Assembly: GCA_951799425.1 (NCBI GenBank) | Contig: OX637398.1 | Span: forward strand, 372,001-436,000 | Direction of reading: 5' to 3' | DNA length: 64,000 nucleotides | DNA from: Ilex aquifolium | Lineage: Eukaryota; Streptophyta; Magnoliopsida; Aquifoliales; Aquifoliaceae | Shown here: positions 49,066-62,321 of the stretch, piece by piece | How positions within the stretch are numbered: the first letter of the stretch is position 1 | Layout: every line of letters starts with the position of its first letter | Notes under the pieces: generated by a model | Seen by the model: the letters and a program-made list of their open reading frames with translations, nothing else | Told to the model about the DNA's origin: nothing | Databases searched by the model: none | Translations under genes and position numbers: made by a program

Positions 49066-51814
49066 GTGGGGAAACTTCATTTGAGGCCCCGGTAGTTTAC
49101 CCTAATTACACATAAGCTCCTTGAGTTCTCAAAATAGCACACAATCCTCTCTCAGTTGTTGCACTAAAAATAACAATAAACTCTGTTAACGATAATAATA
49201 AAATGATATTCCTACCAATCACTTTATTTTTAACTGAAAATTAAAATCAACCACAAAAATAATTCTTTTTTTTCTTTTTGGTCCCAACACAAAAATAATT
49301 GAGACAACTCCAAAATGCATCAACATCGACACCTAGCCATCCCCAACTCCGACACTTGTTGCACCATCGCTACTATCACAGTGATAAAGTTATACTCGAA
49401 TTTTTATTTTGTGATGGCATTGAAATCCAATTCTTTCTTAGGGAATCATGCTCTCAGGAAAAAATAGTGATAATTGTTTCTCAATAGAATTCTTTTCGTG
49501 GGAGATTTATTTGAGAATAATGTGATTTCAAGATAAAAATTTAGCTAGATTTAGAATCTCAACCAAACACACATGTACGCTCACAGAAACAATATATCAA
49601 ACAGGTAATGAGTAAGAATCAAACACAACAAACACACGAGCTTACATATCAAACGACCTAACATTTTACTTCTCAATAAGTTTAAAGGATTCTGACTAAG
49701 GGTCCACTTACAAAATGTACCAAAACTCTCTTAAGTTATTGCAAACCCTAGTAATGTGTATATAAATCTATACACGACAGTTACAACCCAATTGCATAGG
49801 CAATGTTAGCACTAATTAGCTTTGGCCAACTCAGTCATACATTTGACATCCCCAACTGAACTGCTAAGATTTCAGGCACCAATCAGATTTGTCCTTGTTC
49901 TAAACGATGTCTGCATTTTTGACCTTAGGATGTGTCTGCTTAATGAGGTTACATGCTGTTTTTGAGTTTCCGTTTTCATTCAAGCTGAGAGACCAAACGA
50001 TCTTGTATTCAAAGGCCCAACAAGAGACGTCACTACATACCTGAGCCTTGGGATGAACTCCAGTGTTGAGGCTCAAAGACTGAAAATTCAACCCAACTTA
50101 AGCACTATTTGATTCATGGGAATGGGAGCCAAGGACACGACTAGTATTGCAAAAAGTTTTCTTCGAATCTCTTCCTCGTAGTGATCTACAAGTTTAGGAA
50201 CTACGGACAAATTCTGAACTAGAAGGGGTATTGGGTCTACAAGTCTTACTCAAAGATTGTGGATGGTTTGGCATAGCCCCATAATCTGCAGAACATGGTT
50301 GGAGCAGTTGTACTTTGTAACCGCCATCTAACTCGGCTTTGGGTCGTGTATTGATCGTGTCAGATTTAGGTTTAACTTCTATAATCACTAAAAAAGAAAT
50401 TTGAATTTAATTTTTTTTTCTTATTAATCAATCCTATCATCCATAAGACACTTTGGGGCGCCATAAACAATAAATTCACTTGATTTTTATGCTTACAAAA
50501 TCAGGTAAAAATTCATACAAAAACTAATTAGAGAAAAGAAGAAGATATCTTCTTTGTATTATACTAGTTAAGTGAGTTTATCATATTTGAATTGAGTTAA
50601 ATTTGGCATTAGAGGTGCAATTTGAGCGAGCTAATCCGAGTCCAACCCGAAATTAGCCTAAATTGACTAATATGAATTCAACCCGAGCTTTAAGAAAGTA
50701 ATTCGGGCAGTACTCGAATTGAGTAACTCAGGTTGAATTAGGGTTGAAATTTCTGTACCTCAATTTAGGTTTGGGTTGACCACCTAATCCGCCCAATCCA
50801 TCTGAATTGCACCCCTATTTGGCATTATGTTGACCGGAATGCCACCCCCAAGTGCGAAATGTTGAAATCATGAGCAGCAAGGCTAATGAGTAGATCAGTG
50901 TTTTTTTTTTTTGATCGGAGAATTAGTAGATCAGTTGGAGTGGAGTCATTTGTTTGTCTTAGCATTAGCTATAAAATTCAAAATAAAAACAGAATGTGAA
51001 GCACCCGAATATGCCAAAACAAAATTATTCATTTAACTCCGTCTTTTGTACAAACGATGAAGGAAGCCGAAGCATTACCCCCATTGCTAAAAATCCATCA
51101 CTGGTTTATTTACAGTTTTAGTGCAAGAAATCCTCGATTCCGTATATTTATTTAGTGATGATGATAGCTCATCCAAACTCTAAAAAGGTTACTCTTAACA
51201 GCTTTACTTGTTTGCTAGACTAGACGGCTACATCACCCACCCCAAGTTGAAGAAATAGCAAACATTTTCCATTAAGCTCATAAGCAAAGCTAGCAAACAG
51301 TCTCGCTAAACTTCTTTCCTCCCTGTTTTTCTTTCTACCCTTAGTATTAACACAAATGAGATCACAAGATATACCAACAATATGAAATCAAAAACAGGGA
51401 CATAGAAATTGAAGGTTGACCACAACAATATAATTGATGGTTCATCCACCCAAAAGGACCAAAAGACACATAGAAAGGATAAACTGGACTTCTCCAAGAA
51501 CATTACAGGCTTAGGAAACTTAAGAAATTGAGAAAGATAGTACAACAAAAAATTCATGTAGACTACTCTTGCAAAAAAACAATAATGTCCTTGACGTGAA
51601 AGTCTTACATGATCTTGTCATGAAGCATTAATACAATGTCATTATCCTCTAAAGTCATTAAAATTTCATCTTAGATGAACAACTACAGAAGTACAGTTGA
51701 ATTAATAGGAATGGAAATAAAAGCTCGCTCAGATTCGGATGCAATGGTATTCAAATTTAATTGGGACGATGGTAATCCTTGAGAAAGAGAACTTGAAAGG
51801 AAAGCATGTCAACG
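49066..51814. other. intergenic region between CGR1-like and aspartokinase genes
   Basis: This is AT-rich DNA with no supported gene. It contains one well-bounded MITE (50610-50817, listed separately). The last few hundred bases before 51815 include the 3'UTR of the aspartokinase gene. Confidence 0.55.
50610..50817. mobile_element. hAT-type MITE, 208 bp
   Basis: The element begins TAGAGGTGCAATT and ends GAATTGCACCCCTA, so its termini are inverted repeats of about 13 bases with one mismatch. It is flanked by a perfect 8-bp duplication, TTTGGCAT (50602-50609 and 50818-50825). Eight-base duplications with a TAGRGGTGCAA-like end are typical of hAT elements. It has no coding capacity. Confidence 0.85.
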
Positions 51815-54800
51815 TCAACTTTGCAATGCTGCAACAGAACCATTTTCAGATCTACATTCCCAGACTAGTTCTGAGAGATCACTCTCAAAAAAAGCAGAGT
51901 GAAGAGCCCTGACACATTGTTCTGATTCGCCGTCGTTTACTATCAGTGAGATGTTGACCTGGTTCGCAGTAGGGAAAAAAGTAAGTAGTTATTATTCGGT
52001 AATGAGAAAATACTAAGCCTGAGCTCCTGAATACTCGAACAAATGACCCAATACTAAATGGGTTTAGTTATACATGGTAAAAACAACAAAACAATTCTTT
52101 ACTCTGATATTTTCTAATACATATCAAATCAAAAGATCCTTTAGTGTATATATATGCACACTTGTGCATGCACTTTCCTGCTATATATTTGGCTGTACTG
52201 ATGAAACAAAAATTAGCAAATGGTCATTTCTAGATTACCTTAGATGCACCTTGGGAGATCATCTGGACATTGACTCCATTGGTGCGGAGGACATGAAAGA
52301 CCTGCCACAAACCAAAGAACCAAGAATAAATGGTAGTAGTCATAAAGAAAAGGGACAGCTGGATGGTGCTGAAACCTGCAGAGGTGTGACTCTTCAATGT
52401 AGCCACATGCTACCATTATCCTAACTGTTTAAAACAGAACTCGTGAATTCAGACGATCACCGAGAGTGATCTAAATCAATGTGCAAGAATGATTCTCTAT
52501 ACCTATACAGAATTGTACACGTAGAGCATTATAGTAGGCAGCAAAAAGGCTGCAGTACAAATGAGTGCAGCCTACTTTCTTTTTTCATTGAACTATCTCA
52601 CAAAAGGGGAATGACAGAGGTTTTCACAGCAGAATTTTACGAAATCATCAAGAAAATGAACTAAAGACTGACAAAAATAAAAAATGGAAAATCATCAAGA
52701 GAAACAAGGAGAAATCATGCATCAAGAAAATTTCATCCTAGCACACTCTGTTACATATAGAACCAGGCAACAAAAAACACTTCCTTATGGAAACATAAGA
52801 GGACACTGAGGGACCAAAATAAGATACAAACAGTCTCGGGGGATATCAACCAAGAAACAAAAACTAAACGAAAAGACATAATCAGCAGTCTTTTGGGATG
52901 ATATACAAGTTAGTGTTGTACCTTCTCTAATATCAGTGAGGACCTCAGAACATTTCCAATCAGAGAAATGATTGATCTGTGCTGTAGGAGATTCACAACT
53001 GCAATTTTCTCAAGTTCTTCGACAACATGATCAAGTTCCTGCTCAAGTAAGTACCAAATGAGGTTAGACCTTACCAGTTGAATGTGGAAAGACAAAAACT
53101 AAGTGAAAATTCCCATATACACAAGCATAGAAAAGGAGTTCAAGCAAATGTGCAAGCTAGTTTTGAATAATTGAAGCCAAAGTCATGTCGTAATGGAGAA
53201 CTTAAAACTGATAAAGTGTCATGACAACATAAAGCATAATTTCGTACACTTGCCTGCTGGATCAGTTCTCTGCTCCATAGCTTTGATGGATCCAATGTCA
53301 AAGAAATGCTAACTTCGCTAGTGGCTACAACATCCACAGATATGCCCAAATCTTCAAAGATTGAAAACACCTGAATCGCGAAAGTCATGCACAGGGCATT
53401 AGAAAATTACAAAACCAATTGAAGATGGGTAGAAGAAATAGTAAACCAACTTCGGTAATGAGCTTAAATTACCTTGGCAAGGAAGCCATATTGACCTAGC
53501 ATGCGAGTGCTAACAATATCTAACATGGTTACATTTTGTTTCAAAACAATGCTAGTTAGAACTGCCTGAAAACAAAAAAGAATGAATTAGATATCTAATT
53601 TTCCACACACATTAAATTAACTCTGAAGGGTATCCTGTTACCTACCTTGCTCATATCTCTTGTTCTAGTGATAAGAGTACCCGGAGCATTAGGATTGTAA
53701 GAATTCTTGACCCTAACAGGAATATCGCCTTCTCTAGCAGGCCTCATGGACTGTGGATGCAGGACCTGTAAGAGCAGCACATAAAGAGAAATCTCAGTAT
53801 ATTTTTACATCCATAAAACAATTTCTACTTTTATTAAATTTCTCGGTTTATTATCTTTAAGGCTCTATTCAACAAACTAGCCATTGCACAATGAAAACTG
53901 GTTAAAAGCAGTCAGCTTCAACTGTGATCGACAGATGAATTAGAGAGCATGACAAGAAATATTAAGGATGCAAACTGATGACCAATTTTTTTTTTTTGAC
54001 AAAGTTTTCTATGCTAACTTGGGTTTATTACTGTAGTTTTAACTCTCTCAAAGAAAAAAAAAAAAAAAAAGAAATGTTCTATAGCTTTCGTCCAATAGAA
54101 AAAGAAAACAAGTACAAAATCCCCTCTACACAAAACACATGATGAATTTCAAAGGAAAGAATTTGCAACCCTCATTGTGGCCATAAAACAATCCACTGCA
54201 ACTCAGTAAGCCATTTTTTTTTTTTGCAATGTACCACAAGCCAAATTCTCAATGTGCTTATGGACCCTATTCAGGATATGTCTATGAGCATCTCAACCCA
54301 AATTTTAAAATTTCAACCAAGTTGTGATATGTGGTAAAAAGCTGTACATAGGTTCCCCCACCACCACCCAAGGGGGAAAAACTCGTAAATCAATATTTTG
54401 GCGATGATCTGGCACCATCATCAACCATGCAAGTAAATTGAATTCAATGCACTTTCGTGATACTCTCATTAAGGATCGTAGTAATAGACATATGATACCT
54501 GAGCACCAAAATACGCAAGTTCAGCTGCCTCATCGAAAGTTAGATATGGCACAGGTTCAGCACGTGGATATATGTTAGGATCACAAGTCAATACACCATC
54601 CACATCTTTCCATACCTGTAATGAATTGAGAACTTGTTATTTAATATCTAATTCTGGCCTTAAAACATTATATTGGAATCACAAACACGTGTACTGGAAC
54701 CTAAAGTGGTTAGCTTGTTAATCAAGATGTGTGCTTCAGTGGATGCTTAAGCAGACCTGCAAACGTCTCATCACATGCATTGAGGGTTTGCACTAACCTG

Positions 54801-57668
54801 AATTTCTCGCAACCCTAATGCTTTACCAATGGTTGTTGCAGTCAAATCACTACCACCCCTACCCAATGTAGTCACTGCACAAGTTCTCCAACCCTAAAAA
54901 TTAAAACATCCAAAATTTCAGTGCCATCATAAAACCTCATGAGATTTTTATGTAAAACCCTTTAATGAAGGAAAATCAGCCGTGGGAAGACCTTTCCGAG
55001 GAAACCAGTAACAACAGGAATTGCAGGATCACTAATCCAATCACCATGCAATCTCTTTGCAACAGCTGGATAAGTTGCTTCCAAAATTTCAGCATTTGTG
55101 AATTCGTCTGTTGTAATAAAACCGAGATCAAAGGCGTCGTACTGCAGCAAGACACAATGATATAATGAGCATCATCCACAAAAATGAGTATGGTTTTGAC
55201 AGAAATTTGGCCAGTAAGAAATGTGACCGAAGTACAGCAGCATTACACATAATCTAAGGTATGGAAAGTCTTTCAAAGCCTTAACAAATTTGAGATAAGA
55301 CTTCTGTTTACGCATACTTATGCAGGACTAGGTTTGAGATAAGACTTTTGTTTCTGCTTCCTCAACCATTTTCACAAAACAACTCCAAACTTGTTCAATT
55401 CCATCATTTTTCTTTCATAGTGTACCAAAAGTTATAAAAGAAGAACCAAGGGTTTCTTTTATGTTGACAGCTCAAGGCCCAAGTGCAGCATTTTTAGGTG
55501 TAATGTACTCTGGACAATTAAAGTGTGACCAAATCAATTTTAAGAACCAAAAGAGTTTAGGCCCGAAATATGAGCACATTTAAAAAAAAAAAAAAAAAGC
55601 CATATGGCTGGACTCAATAACAGCTCTAGAACTTAGTAATCATGGGAATCCGGAGGGCAAAGAAAGAAATTATTATAATGCAGGATCAACTCAACAGAAA
55701 TTTTAAGTATGCACAACATGTCAATCACAAAACCATGTGATTCAGTACTCATATCTCAGTTTATCTATGATCTTCTATTTTAGTCAACATATAATTGATC
55801 AACTTTTAAGCAAACATTATAACCCTAGACTTCTAAGCTTTCTGAGCTTGAAATTCAAGGTCCCTGCTGTGTAATATGCATATTCTTCCTATAAATTATC
55901 ATCCTTTCTTTTCCATTTGACAATCAATCATGTTCAGTTTGGAAATTTGATGAGCAAAGATGGGACTTCAATATTTAAAATCACTAGACATGCTTGATAT
56001 AGATCAACTGTATATGACCTCGTAGTTGGGAGGATGGCAACAGTCTTTCTTTAATGCAGGATTTTTGTTAGTTTATTAGTTCCTAGAAAAATATAAACTT
56101 CCAACACCAACTTTAGACAACTGATGAAGAAATCATACTTGGCGGGCTTTGACATCCATTTTATTCAAATATGCTGCAAAAATTCTGGTGGACATGCACT
56201 CCCCAAATGAGACCAAGAAGTCTTTTGTGCGTAGTGTCAATTCTTTCATCATAGCAATTCCCTTAAGAAGTTGCTCCAATTTCTCTAGGTGCGCTGCAAA
56301 AACATTTTCCACAAGCACAAAAAATGATTACAAAAACAGATACACATAATAAGTATCATCTGAACACCATGATGACAAAGAACAGAATTTAGGGTCCACA
56401 AGGAAATTCCAGGAACATCAAAAGATGAAAATTGGAAATGAAGAGAAAATTGATCTAAATTACAGTAGGATGCCAATATAAAACTTGATAAAAGGACCAT
56501 TGCATTGTACTTTTGTAAGCTCTACTGATCAAAACCTTCAATGATAAAGGGGCACACAAGGCCGGTATATCTCGGTTGTTTGCAGGAAAGTGGCTTCTCG
56601 ACACTAAAAGTTAGAACCGATTAACATCTTTTGAAGTCATCTGGAACTGTTATCAAAAAAATAAATACAATTTGTTCTGCAACTACATCATTGCGGGATA
56701 CTCCAAATGAATTTCGAAGATCTCGTTTTCCAAACATCAAACAACCTAATCGTCACCTCTGAAGACACTAAAATAGGGGATGCATGATAATTGATATTGC
56801 TATATATTTATAAGACGAGGCAAAAGGATTATATATACAGATTTACCTGAAGACATATCAGTGTTCAGAATCAATAATGTATATCCTAACTATCGACATC
56901 AACATAAAACAAATTATTCTTCTTCTGATAAGAAAACTCACCCGCAATGATAGACCTTTCTACTCCAAGCTCATCAACAGTCCTAAGTAAAAAAAACGAT
57001 GCTCAATCAGAAAAAATAAAATGTATTGCAAATTTCCACTATCATGATCCAAATAAGAAAGGGGAAAAATATTGTGAGAGATGCTACTTACTTGAGATGC
57101 AATTCTTTCACGAAGGTCAACTCTTCAATATCAGAGGCATTTGAAACACCACAACTGACAGCCTTTTCTCCAGCCTAATCCACAAGCCAGAAATTTCACT
57201 CCAAATCTTCCTGAAATTAACATAGAAAGATATGCCAAAAAACGTCGAAGTTACAAATACCAGTAAAAGCTTGTTCGTTGTTTTCCCCATAGCAGAGAGA
57301 ACAATCACTGGCCTTTCTTCTGGAAAGCTGAGAATGAGGTCAGCTACTTCTCTCATCCTTTCGGCTGAGGCCACCGATGATCCACCAAACTTCATCACAC
57401 ATGTCAACTCATTAGCTGGTCCTTGTGAACCTTGATTCTTGGTGTCACTCCTCTCAAGGACATCAATATTTCCTTGCCCGCAACTAACTCTCAGAACTCT
57501 TCCCCTACTTGAAGAACCCTTCAGTATTGTACAGTGTCCAGAAACAGAAGCCACAGACACTGCAACATCAAGCCTGGGCTGCGACAACAAAGGTTGGTAG
57601 TACGAACCTCTCCTTGACAAAGAAGTGTAGGGAGTTTTAACTCCGTATAAATGCATAGTGGTAGCCAT
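51815..57668 (-). CDS. AK: aspartokinase, chloroplastic, monofunctional
   Basis: Phosphorylates L-aspartate, the first step of Lys, Thr, Met and Ile synthesis in plastids. There is no homoserine dehydrogenase domain, so it is the monofunctional class, whose plant members are inhibited by lysine. Exons in transcript order: 57668-57261, 57174-57092, 56982-56942, 56293-56139, 55141-54992, 54893-54798, 54615-54499, 53765-53646, 53565-53473, 53370-53254, 53038-52922, 52301-52239, 51958-51815. They total 1704 nt, 567 aa. Residues 1 to about 80 are a Ser/Arg-rich transit peptide. The kinase signature KFGGSSVA starts at Lys93; [12 protein letters not shown] (288-299) is the conserved substrate/ATP loop. 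Two ACT domains fill the region after about 410 ([33 protein letters not shown]). The stop follows SVAALQS. Intron 10 has a GC donor. The leader has its own intron. Confidence 0.93.
53039..53253 (-). other. AK: GC-AG intron 10 of the aspartokinase gene
   Basis: On the minus strand the exon ends ATC CAG CAG and the intron begins GCAAGTG; the acceptor is TTGAGCAG before GAA CTT GAT. The splice joins IQQ to ELDHVVEEL, as the family requires, and CAG/GCAAGT is the consensus GC donor. Confidence 0.82.
55142..56138 (-). other. AK: long intron 4 of the aspartokinase gene
   Basis: This 1 kb AT-rich intron has an A-run at about 55580-55598. No coding sequence or transposon ends were recognised. Confidence 0.6.
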
Positions 57669-58275
57669 ATAAAAATCAGCTAAAGAATTTCAATAAGTCA
57701 GCAAGACCTAATGGATCTGCCAAGAAACAAGGTATTTCGACAAATTAAGCAAGTCAAGGTTTCCCAAAAAGCAGAGCGGAGAGAGAGAGCTAAATGCTCT
57801 CCCTTCTATTACAAATGTTGAAAGAATCAAATCAGATCAGATGACAACGACAAAACGCCCGTTGGATAGACAACCTGCACAATCCATGATTTGTTAGAAT
57901 CAATTCTAAAGGAACGGTAAGGAAAACTATAGAAAACTATATGGGAACGCCACATGTAGAGACTGAAAGGAACATTTAGCTCAGGAAAACAGGGCATATG
58001 CTTCAATTAGGCTCAGATTTGATTTCCAATGCTATTCATTACCCAAGCTTTAGAAACCTAACGTTATCTACATGAAGAAACCAGACTAACATAAAGAAAG
58101 AAGAATTACAGACAAAGAGAGGTTATTTACGAACCTGCTGTGTACGAAGCAATGTAGGGTTGATTCTTCGAGGCAGAGAAGGTCAAGGGTTTTTTGTTTC
58201 TCTCGATTCCTTCCTTCAGAGAATGCGAGAAATGTGAGGCTTGAAGGAATGCGAGAAGGAAATGTGAGTTAAACG
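57669..58275 (-). other. AK: 5' leader of the aspartokinase gene with a leader intron
   Basis: On the minus strand CAGCAG is followed by GTTCGTAAAT (donor at 58134), and TTGTGCAG at 57875 is followed by GTTGTCTATCC. This predicts a 260-base intron (58134-57875) in the 5'UTR. Between the acceptor and the start codon I see no upstream ATG, as expected for an efficiently translated mRNA. Leader introns often raise expression in plants. Confidence 0.6.
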
Positions 58276-58301
58276 GAGCTCTGCGGCGCCGCTATACCTC
58301 T

Positions 58302-58309
58302 TTATATAG
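58302..58309 (-). promoter_or_regulatory. AK: TATA box of the aspartokinase gene
   Basis: The minus strand reads TATATAAA. With the usual spacing, transcription starts near 58275, just upstream of the predicted leader exon. Confidence 0.65.
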
Positions 58310-58879
58310 TGCTCCAACGGCCAAACACGTTTTTTCTTTCTTTCATTTTTTAATCTCAGAATTGCAACGGACGGTGACGATTAAATCGTACTATGCAGTT
58401 TCATCTGTCGTTGGCGGCAGAGAAAAAAACCACGGAGTTTGCCGTTTGCACGAACGGATTAGAGCAATGTTACGTGGATTTAAAAATTAAATTTGATATT
58501 TTATTGTGAGTCTTAATTTGTTGAAACTTGTTAACTATTCAATAGTTGAAATTATTAAGTCTAATTTGTAAGTCTATCTAACATTACTCAGGGAATAAAT
58601 ATTGGGTTTTAGAGGTACATCATGTGATAACTAGTTTAACTATCTAATAAAAAAATTTATTATTTAGATTTAAAATATTGATATAATTCGTTAATTTTAT
58701 CAATTATAATTATTAAATAAATAGTAAATCATGTTATAAAAAAAATAAATAATAAATTTTAATAAATATTGAGACTCATAAATAAATTAATAATAATTAA
58801 TTAAGTTAATATTTTAAATTCAGATAACATTATTCTTCTAAAAAAAATTAAATAGACAAAGTACACCTAATATTTGAGC

Positions 58880-59039
58880 AATGCTATATGAACCTTATTT
58901 GGGGACCTAAAATGTGGACCTAATGATGTGCATTCAATGCAACCATTGGATTAGTTGTGAGTTCCAATGTTAGATGGAGCCCACAACCAATCCAATGGTT
59001 GTACATCATTAGGTCCCCAAATTAGGTTCAAATAGCATT
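58880..59039. mobile_element. 160-bp hairpin MITE
   Basis: The left arm (AATGCTATATGAACCTT, then ATTTGGGGACCTAA) pairs with the right arm (GGTCCCCAAATTAGGTT, then CAAATAGCATT). The inner part continues the palindrome: CAACCATTGGATTAGTTGTG faces CACAACCAATCCAATGGTTG. Only a short segment around 58912-58938 is unpaired or duplicated. I could not settle the target duplication. Confidence 0.78.
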
Positions 59040-59601
59040 TTCCATATTTAAACCCCTTCAACGACAGTGTCCTCCAGAAACAAACTGGTGGATTTTAACC
59101 CTACGGTGGTTTTCGAATAATGGGTCTGAATAGGATATGAATTTTATATCCAACTCCGTCTAAACCCAACCTCTCACCATAGGTTAGGGAAAGTATGTGA
59201 TATACTGACCTATATTTTGTTGTGATTGCCAATTTTAACCATTTGTGGGTCCCATTGGCATATTTATACACGTTTTTATCGTTATACCCCCAAACATATC
59301 CACCCCATGACCATGGGTTTGGGTTTTGCTCCTTTCAACCACCCACTTTCTGCATGATTTTAGACAGAGAGACGAACATGGTTTCAAAAAAGTTGGTAGT
59401 CAAGGGTTAACAAGAAGGTTCAATTGCAAATAACTTTAATCTAGTGAAGACCATCTCAGCAAGAATGGTTGATTTCTGTAATAGCCTCCGTAAAAACTAC
59501 TTCCCATAGCTTCTCAAAAAAAAAAAAACAGATCAATCAAGGGCCAAAAAAATGAATTAAAACACAATTAAGAACTTCCTTCACACAATACAAAGAGCCT
59601 C

Positions 59602-59627
59602 TGCGAGAGAGAGAGAGAGAGAGAGAG
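59602..59627 (+). repeat. (GA)n microsatellite
   Basis: An uninterrupted GA run in intergenic DNA. Confidence 0.85.
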
Positions 59628-60106
59628 ATCTGGCCTTCGCACTACCAGTGGAGAGGAGTGAGCGGGCTGTGAAGAAGAAAGAGAGAGACGTTAGGGCAAA
59701 AATGTAAAATAACCCTTGTAACCCACGCTCCAGCTAGGTTAAAATTAACCCATGTATAAGGGGAGAGAGTGCACTGTTCATTCCGGGTCTGGGATAGACT
59801 CGGATCAAATATCCAACCTGATTTTTTAATTCCCAAACATGGGATATATAGGATCTACAGAATTTTTAGCCAATTCATACGAGGTTAACCTCCTTTAACC
59901 TATCAAGCCCTAAGGTTGGTTGTGGATTGACAGTCAAGATGGCTTTTGCCGTGAATTGAAAGTCATTTGCTGTCGTGCTTATTTGGTCGGCATTCTTCGA
60001 TTTTGTGCGTTGAACATTCGTGTGTTTTAAATTCAACTAGTAAGAGTCCAATCCAACTAGTCCAACATTGAATCGAAGGTGGGGTAAAGGGAGGTGGGTA
60101 GACTGG

Positions 60107-60107
<1 letters not shown>

Positions 60108-60149
<42 letters not shown>
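60108..60149. repeat. (AT)n microsatellite
   Basis: About 20 uninterrupted AT dinucleotides, which can extrude as a cruciform. Confidence 0.9.
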
Positions 60150-60150
<1 letters not shown>

Positions 60151-60889
60151 ACCAAATGATTCTCTTCACGGACATGTAATTTTGAGCAATCTTAATTGAA
60201 TATAATTTATTAATTTAATTATTTATAATTATTAAATTGATGATAACTGGGATTTAATTATTAAATTAATAAATTCAATATTCAATAATATTATTATTTA
60301 ATTTTAGGGTAGGGGTCCACACTAGGGAGACAGATGGTATCAGCCATCTTTGACATAGTCTGACGAAGAGGGCACAAACAAAAATCTTCACTAAGAGGGC
60401 CCACCAAAAAAGAGGAGTGGCACTTATGCATCAGGAAAGGCCAACCGACTCTGTTTGGGTCAGTATCAAATACATATGGGTGGGCTATTTCTACCCACAA
60501 ATCTCCGTTCTCACTTCATTTAATTTTTCATTATCAAATTATTAAATTCATTCATTCTATACCCACCCTATTAATAATTAAGTCCACCTCATATTACTCT
60601 TTTTTTTTTTTAGTCCACCTCATATTACATACACCCATTTTAATAAGAAAATTCACTTTATATTTTGTCATAATTAGAGTTTCATTCTTTATATCATCTC
60701 GTGCACTCACAAAAATATTTTTTCAATGAATTTTTTTTAGTAAGATATAAGTTAGTATTACTTCTCAATTTAATTTTATGTTTGGTTTTATATTATATGA
60801 ATTTTCATTATTTTTAATATGTTTTGATATCTCTGTCAAATTCAATAACTTTTTATTTAGAATTTATATGTATGTATATATATGTATAC

Positions 60890-61250
60890 TTTTACATTAT
60901 TTGTTCTTTTTTATCTTATTAAGATTTTGCATCTATACTTGTTATTTTTCTTCTTATTCGATTTTGTCTCTGTGCTTGAAACTTGTTTTTTTTTTTTCAT
61001 ATTCGATTTTACGTCTTATAGTTTTACTTGTTTCTTTAATTTTTGTTTTTGTTTTCCCTTCTTATTTCGGTTTGCTTCTTTTTTTTTCTTGTTTCATACA
61101 TTCTTTTCTTTTCTTGTTTCGGTCTGCTTCTGTCTCCTTTTTTCTTGTTTCATTCTTTTCTTTTTTTTCTTATTCAGCATGTATGTTCTCTTTTACTTAT
61201 TTCGTTTTTGTTTTTTTTTCTTGTCTCGTAAATATATTTATACATTCAAG
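60890..61250 (+). repeat. T-rich pyrimidine tract
   Basis: The + strand is dominated by TTTCTT and TTCTTTT words. Long open frames across it are Phe/Leu/Ser strings caused by composition. No gene is supported. Confidence 0.65.
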
Positions 61251-61807
61251 CTAGTTGTCTCATAAATATATCTATGAAGTCACAATTGTCATTATATAAT
61301 TTGACAGGGATAATTTAGTCAAATAAAAGTTTTTCATCTATACTGACATTTTAAAGTAGTATAGATATAGATAATGTCATGAGTCGAAAATTCAATTGTT
61401 ACTTTTTTTTTCTCAATTAAATCCATATCCGTGAGTCCTTAAAATTTAATATCCAATCGATTTTCTAAGAAAATTAAGTCAAAAATCTTCTAATTCTACG
61501 GCTATTTATACAAAAACTAGTTTCAATAATAAGATAATTGAAAAAATAAAATATTTCCTAATTCATCTATTTGATTAGATTGATCAAGAATACAATAAAT
61601 GATGGATGAAATGAAAGTGGTATGAAATTAGGTTTAAATGAAACTATAAATATATAATAACTTATGACTTAACCCAAAATATATATGACCAAAAAAAAAA
61701 AAACTCAAAATATAAGTCTTACTAAAGCGTAACGAAAGAATAGAATCTATGTAACAGTTCCTATAGTCAAGATAAAACTTTGTTAAGTTGATTTAAGTAA
61801 TTAAAAT

Positions 61808-62020
61808 ATGATTCCACCACATATAATCTCATCTCCAGCTCGGATCCCAAACTTGCTCTTTCAAACAAGAAGAAGAACAGGAAATACACTAGCAGATCTG
61901 ATAGCCAAGCAACCAAGCAGAGGCCTGACGTCACCATCTTGGGTTGCAAACTTGCAACCCCATCCAGCAATATTATGGGGATACTCAACAGAGAGGCTAG
62001 AGAAAGAGTGGGCTAGATAA
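61808..62020 (+). pseudogene. possible RNase H-like retroelement fragment
   Basis: The frame reads RRTGNTLADLIAKQPSRG and later SWVANLQPHPAILWGY. The pattern R..N..AD.LAK resembles the last helix of the RNase H-like domain attached to plant non-LTR retroelements. It is short and isolated, and the match is from memory of the pattern only. Confidence 0.3.
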
Positions 62021-62321
62021 AACGTCAATGTTTCTCGCCTTTTGAGGCACTGTTAAAAAACCTAACAAATACCAATCTTAAAAAAAAAAGGTTCTATTGA
62101 GATGCTGAAAGTAGTTGACAACACTGCTTCATGAACTTCCAATCAAGTCATGATTGAACCGCTACAGAATTTAATCTACATGCCTCCCTGAACATTTGCT
62201 GTCCTACTTGAAATTGTCCTGGCTGGGAGCACCATTTACAGAAGAAATGACAAGGCTCCTTTTACAAACTATGCGGCAAGATACTTCATCTCCTCCCTTA
62301 ATGGTGGTGTAGGAGTGTGAA

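Larger units (their letters stand above)
58310..62321. other. intergenic region between aspartokinase and ICE1-like genes
   Basis: This is 4 kb of AT-rich DNA without a supported intact gene. It contains a hairpin MITE, a GA microsatellite, an AT microsatellite, a pyrimidine-rich tract at about 60890-61250 and a possible retroelement fragment near 61808-62020. The part just before 62322 includes the 3'UTR of the ICE1-like gene. Confidence 0.55.

Noticed and set aside
60778-61265. Phe/Leu/Ser-rich open frames of 127-158 codons
   Set aside because: They follow from a T-rich pyrimidine tract. Overlapping frames look alike and no family is recognisable. A multi-span membrane protein was considered and dropped.
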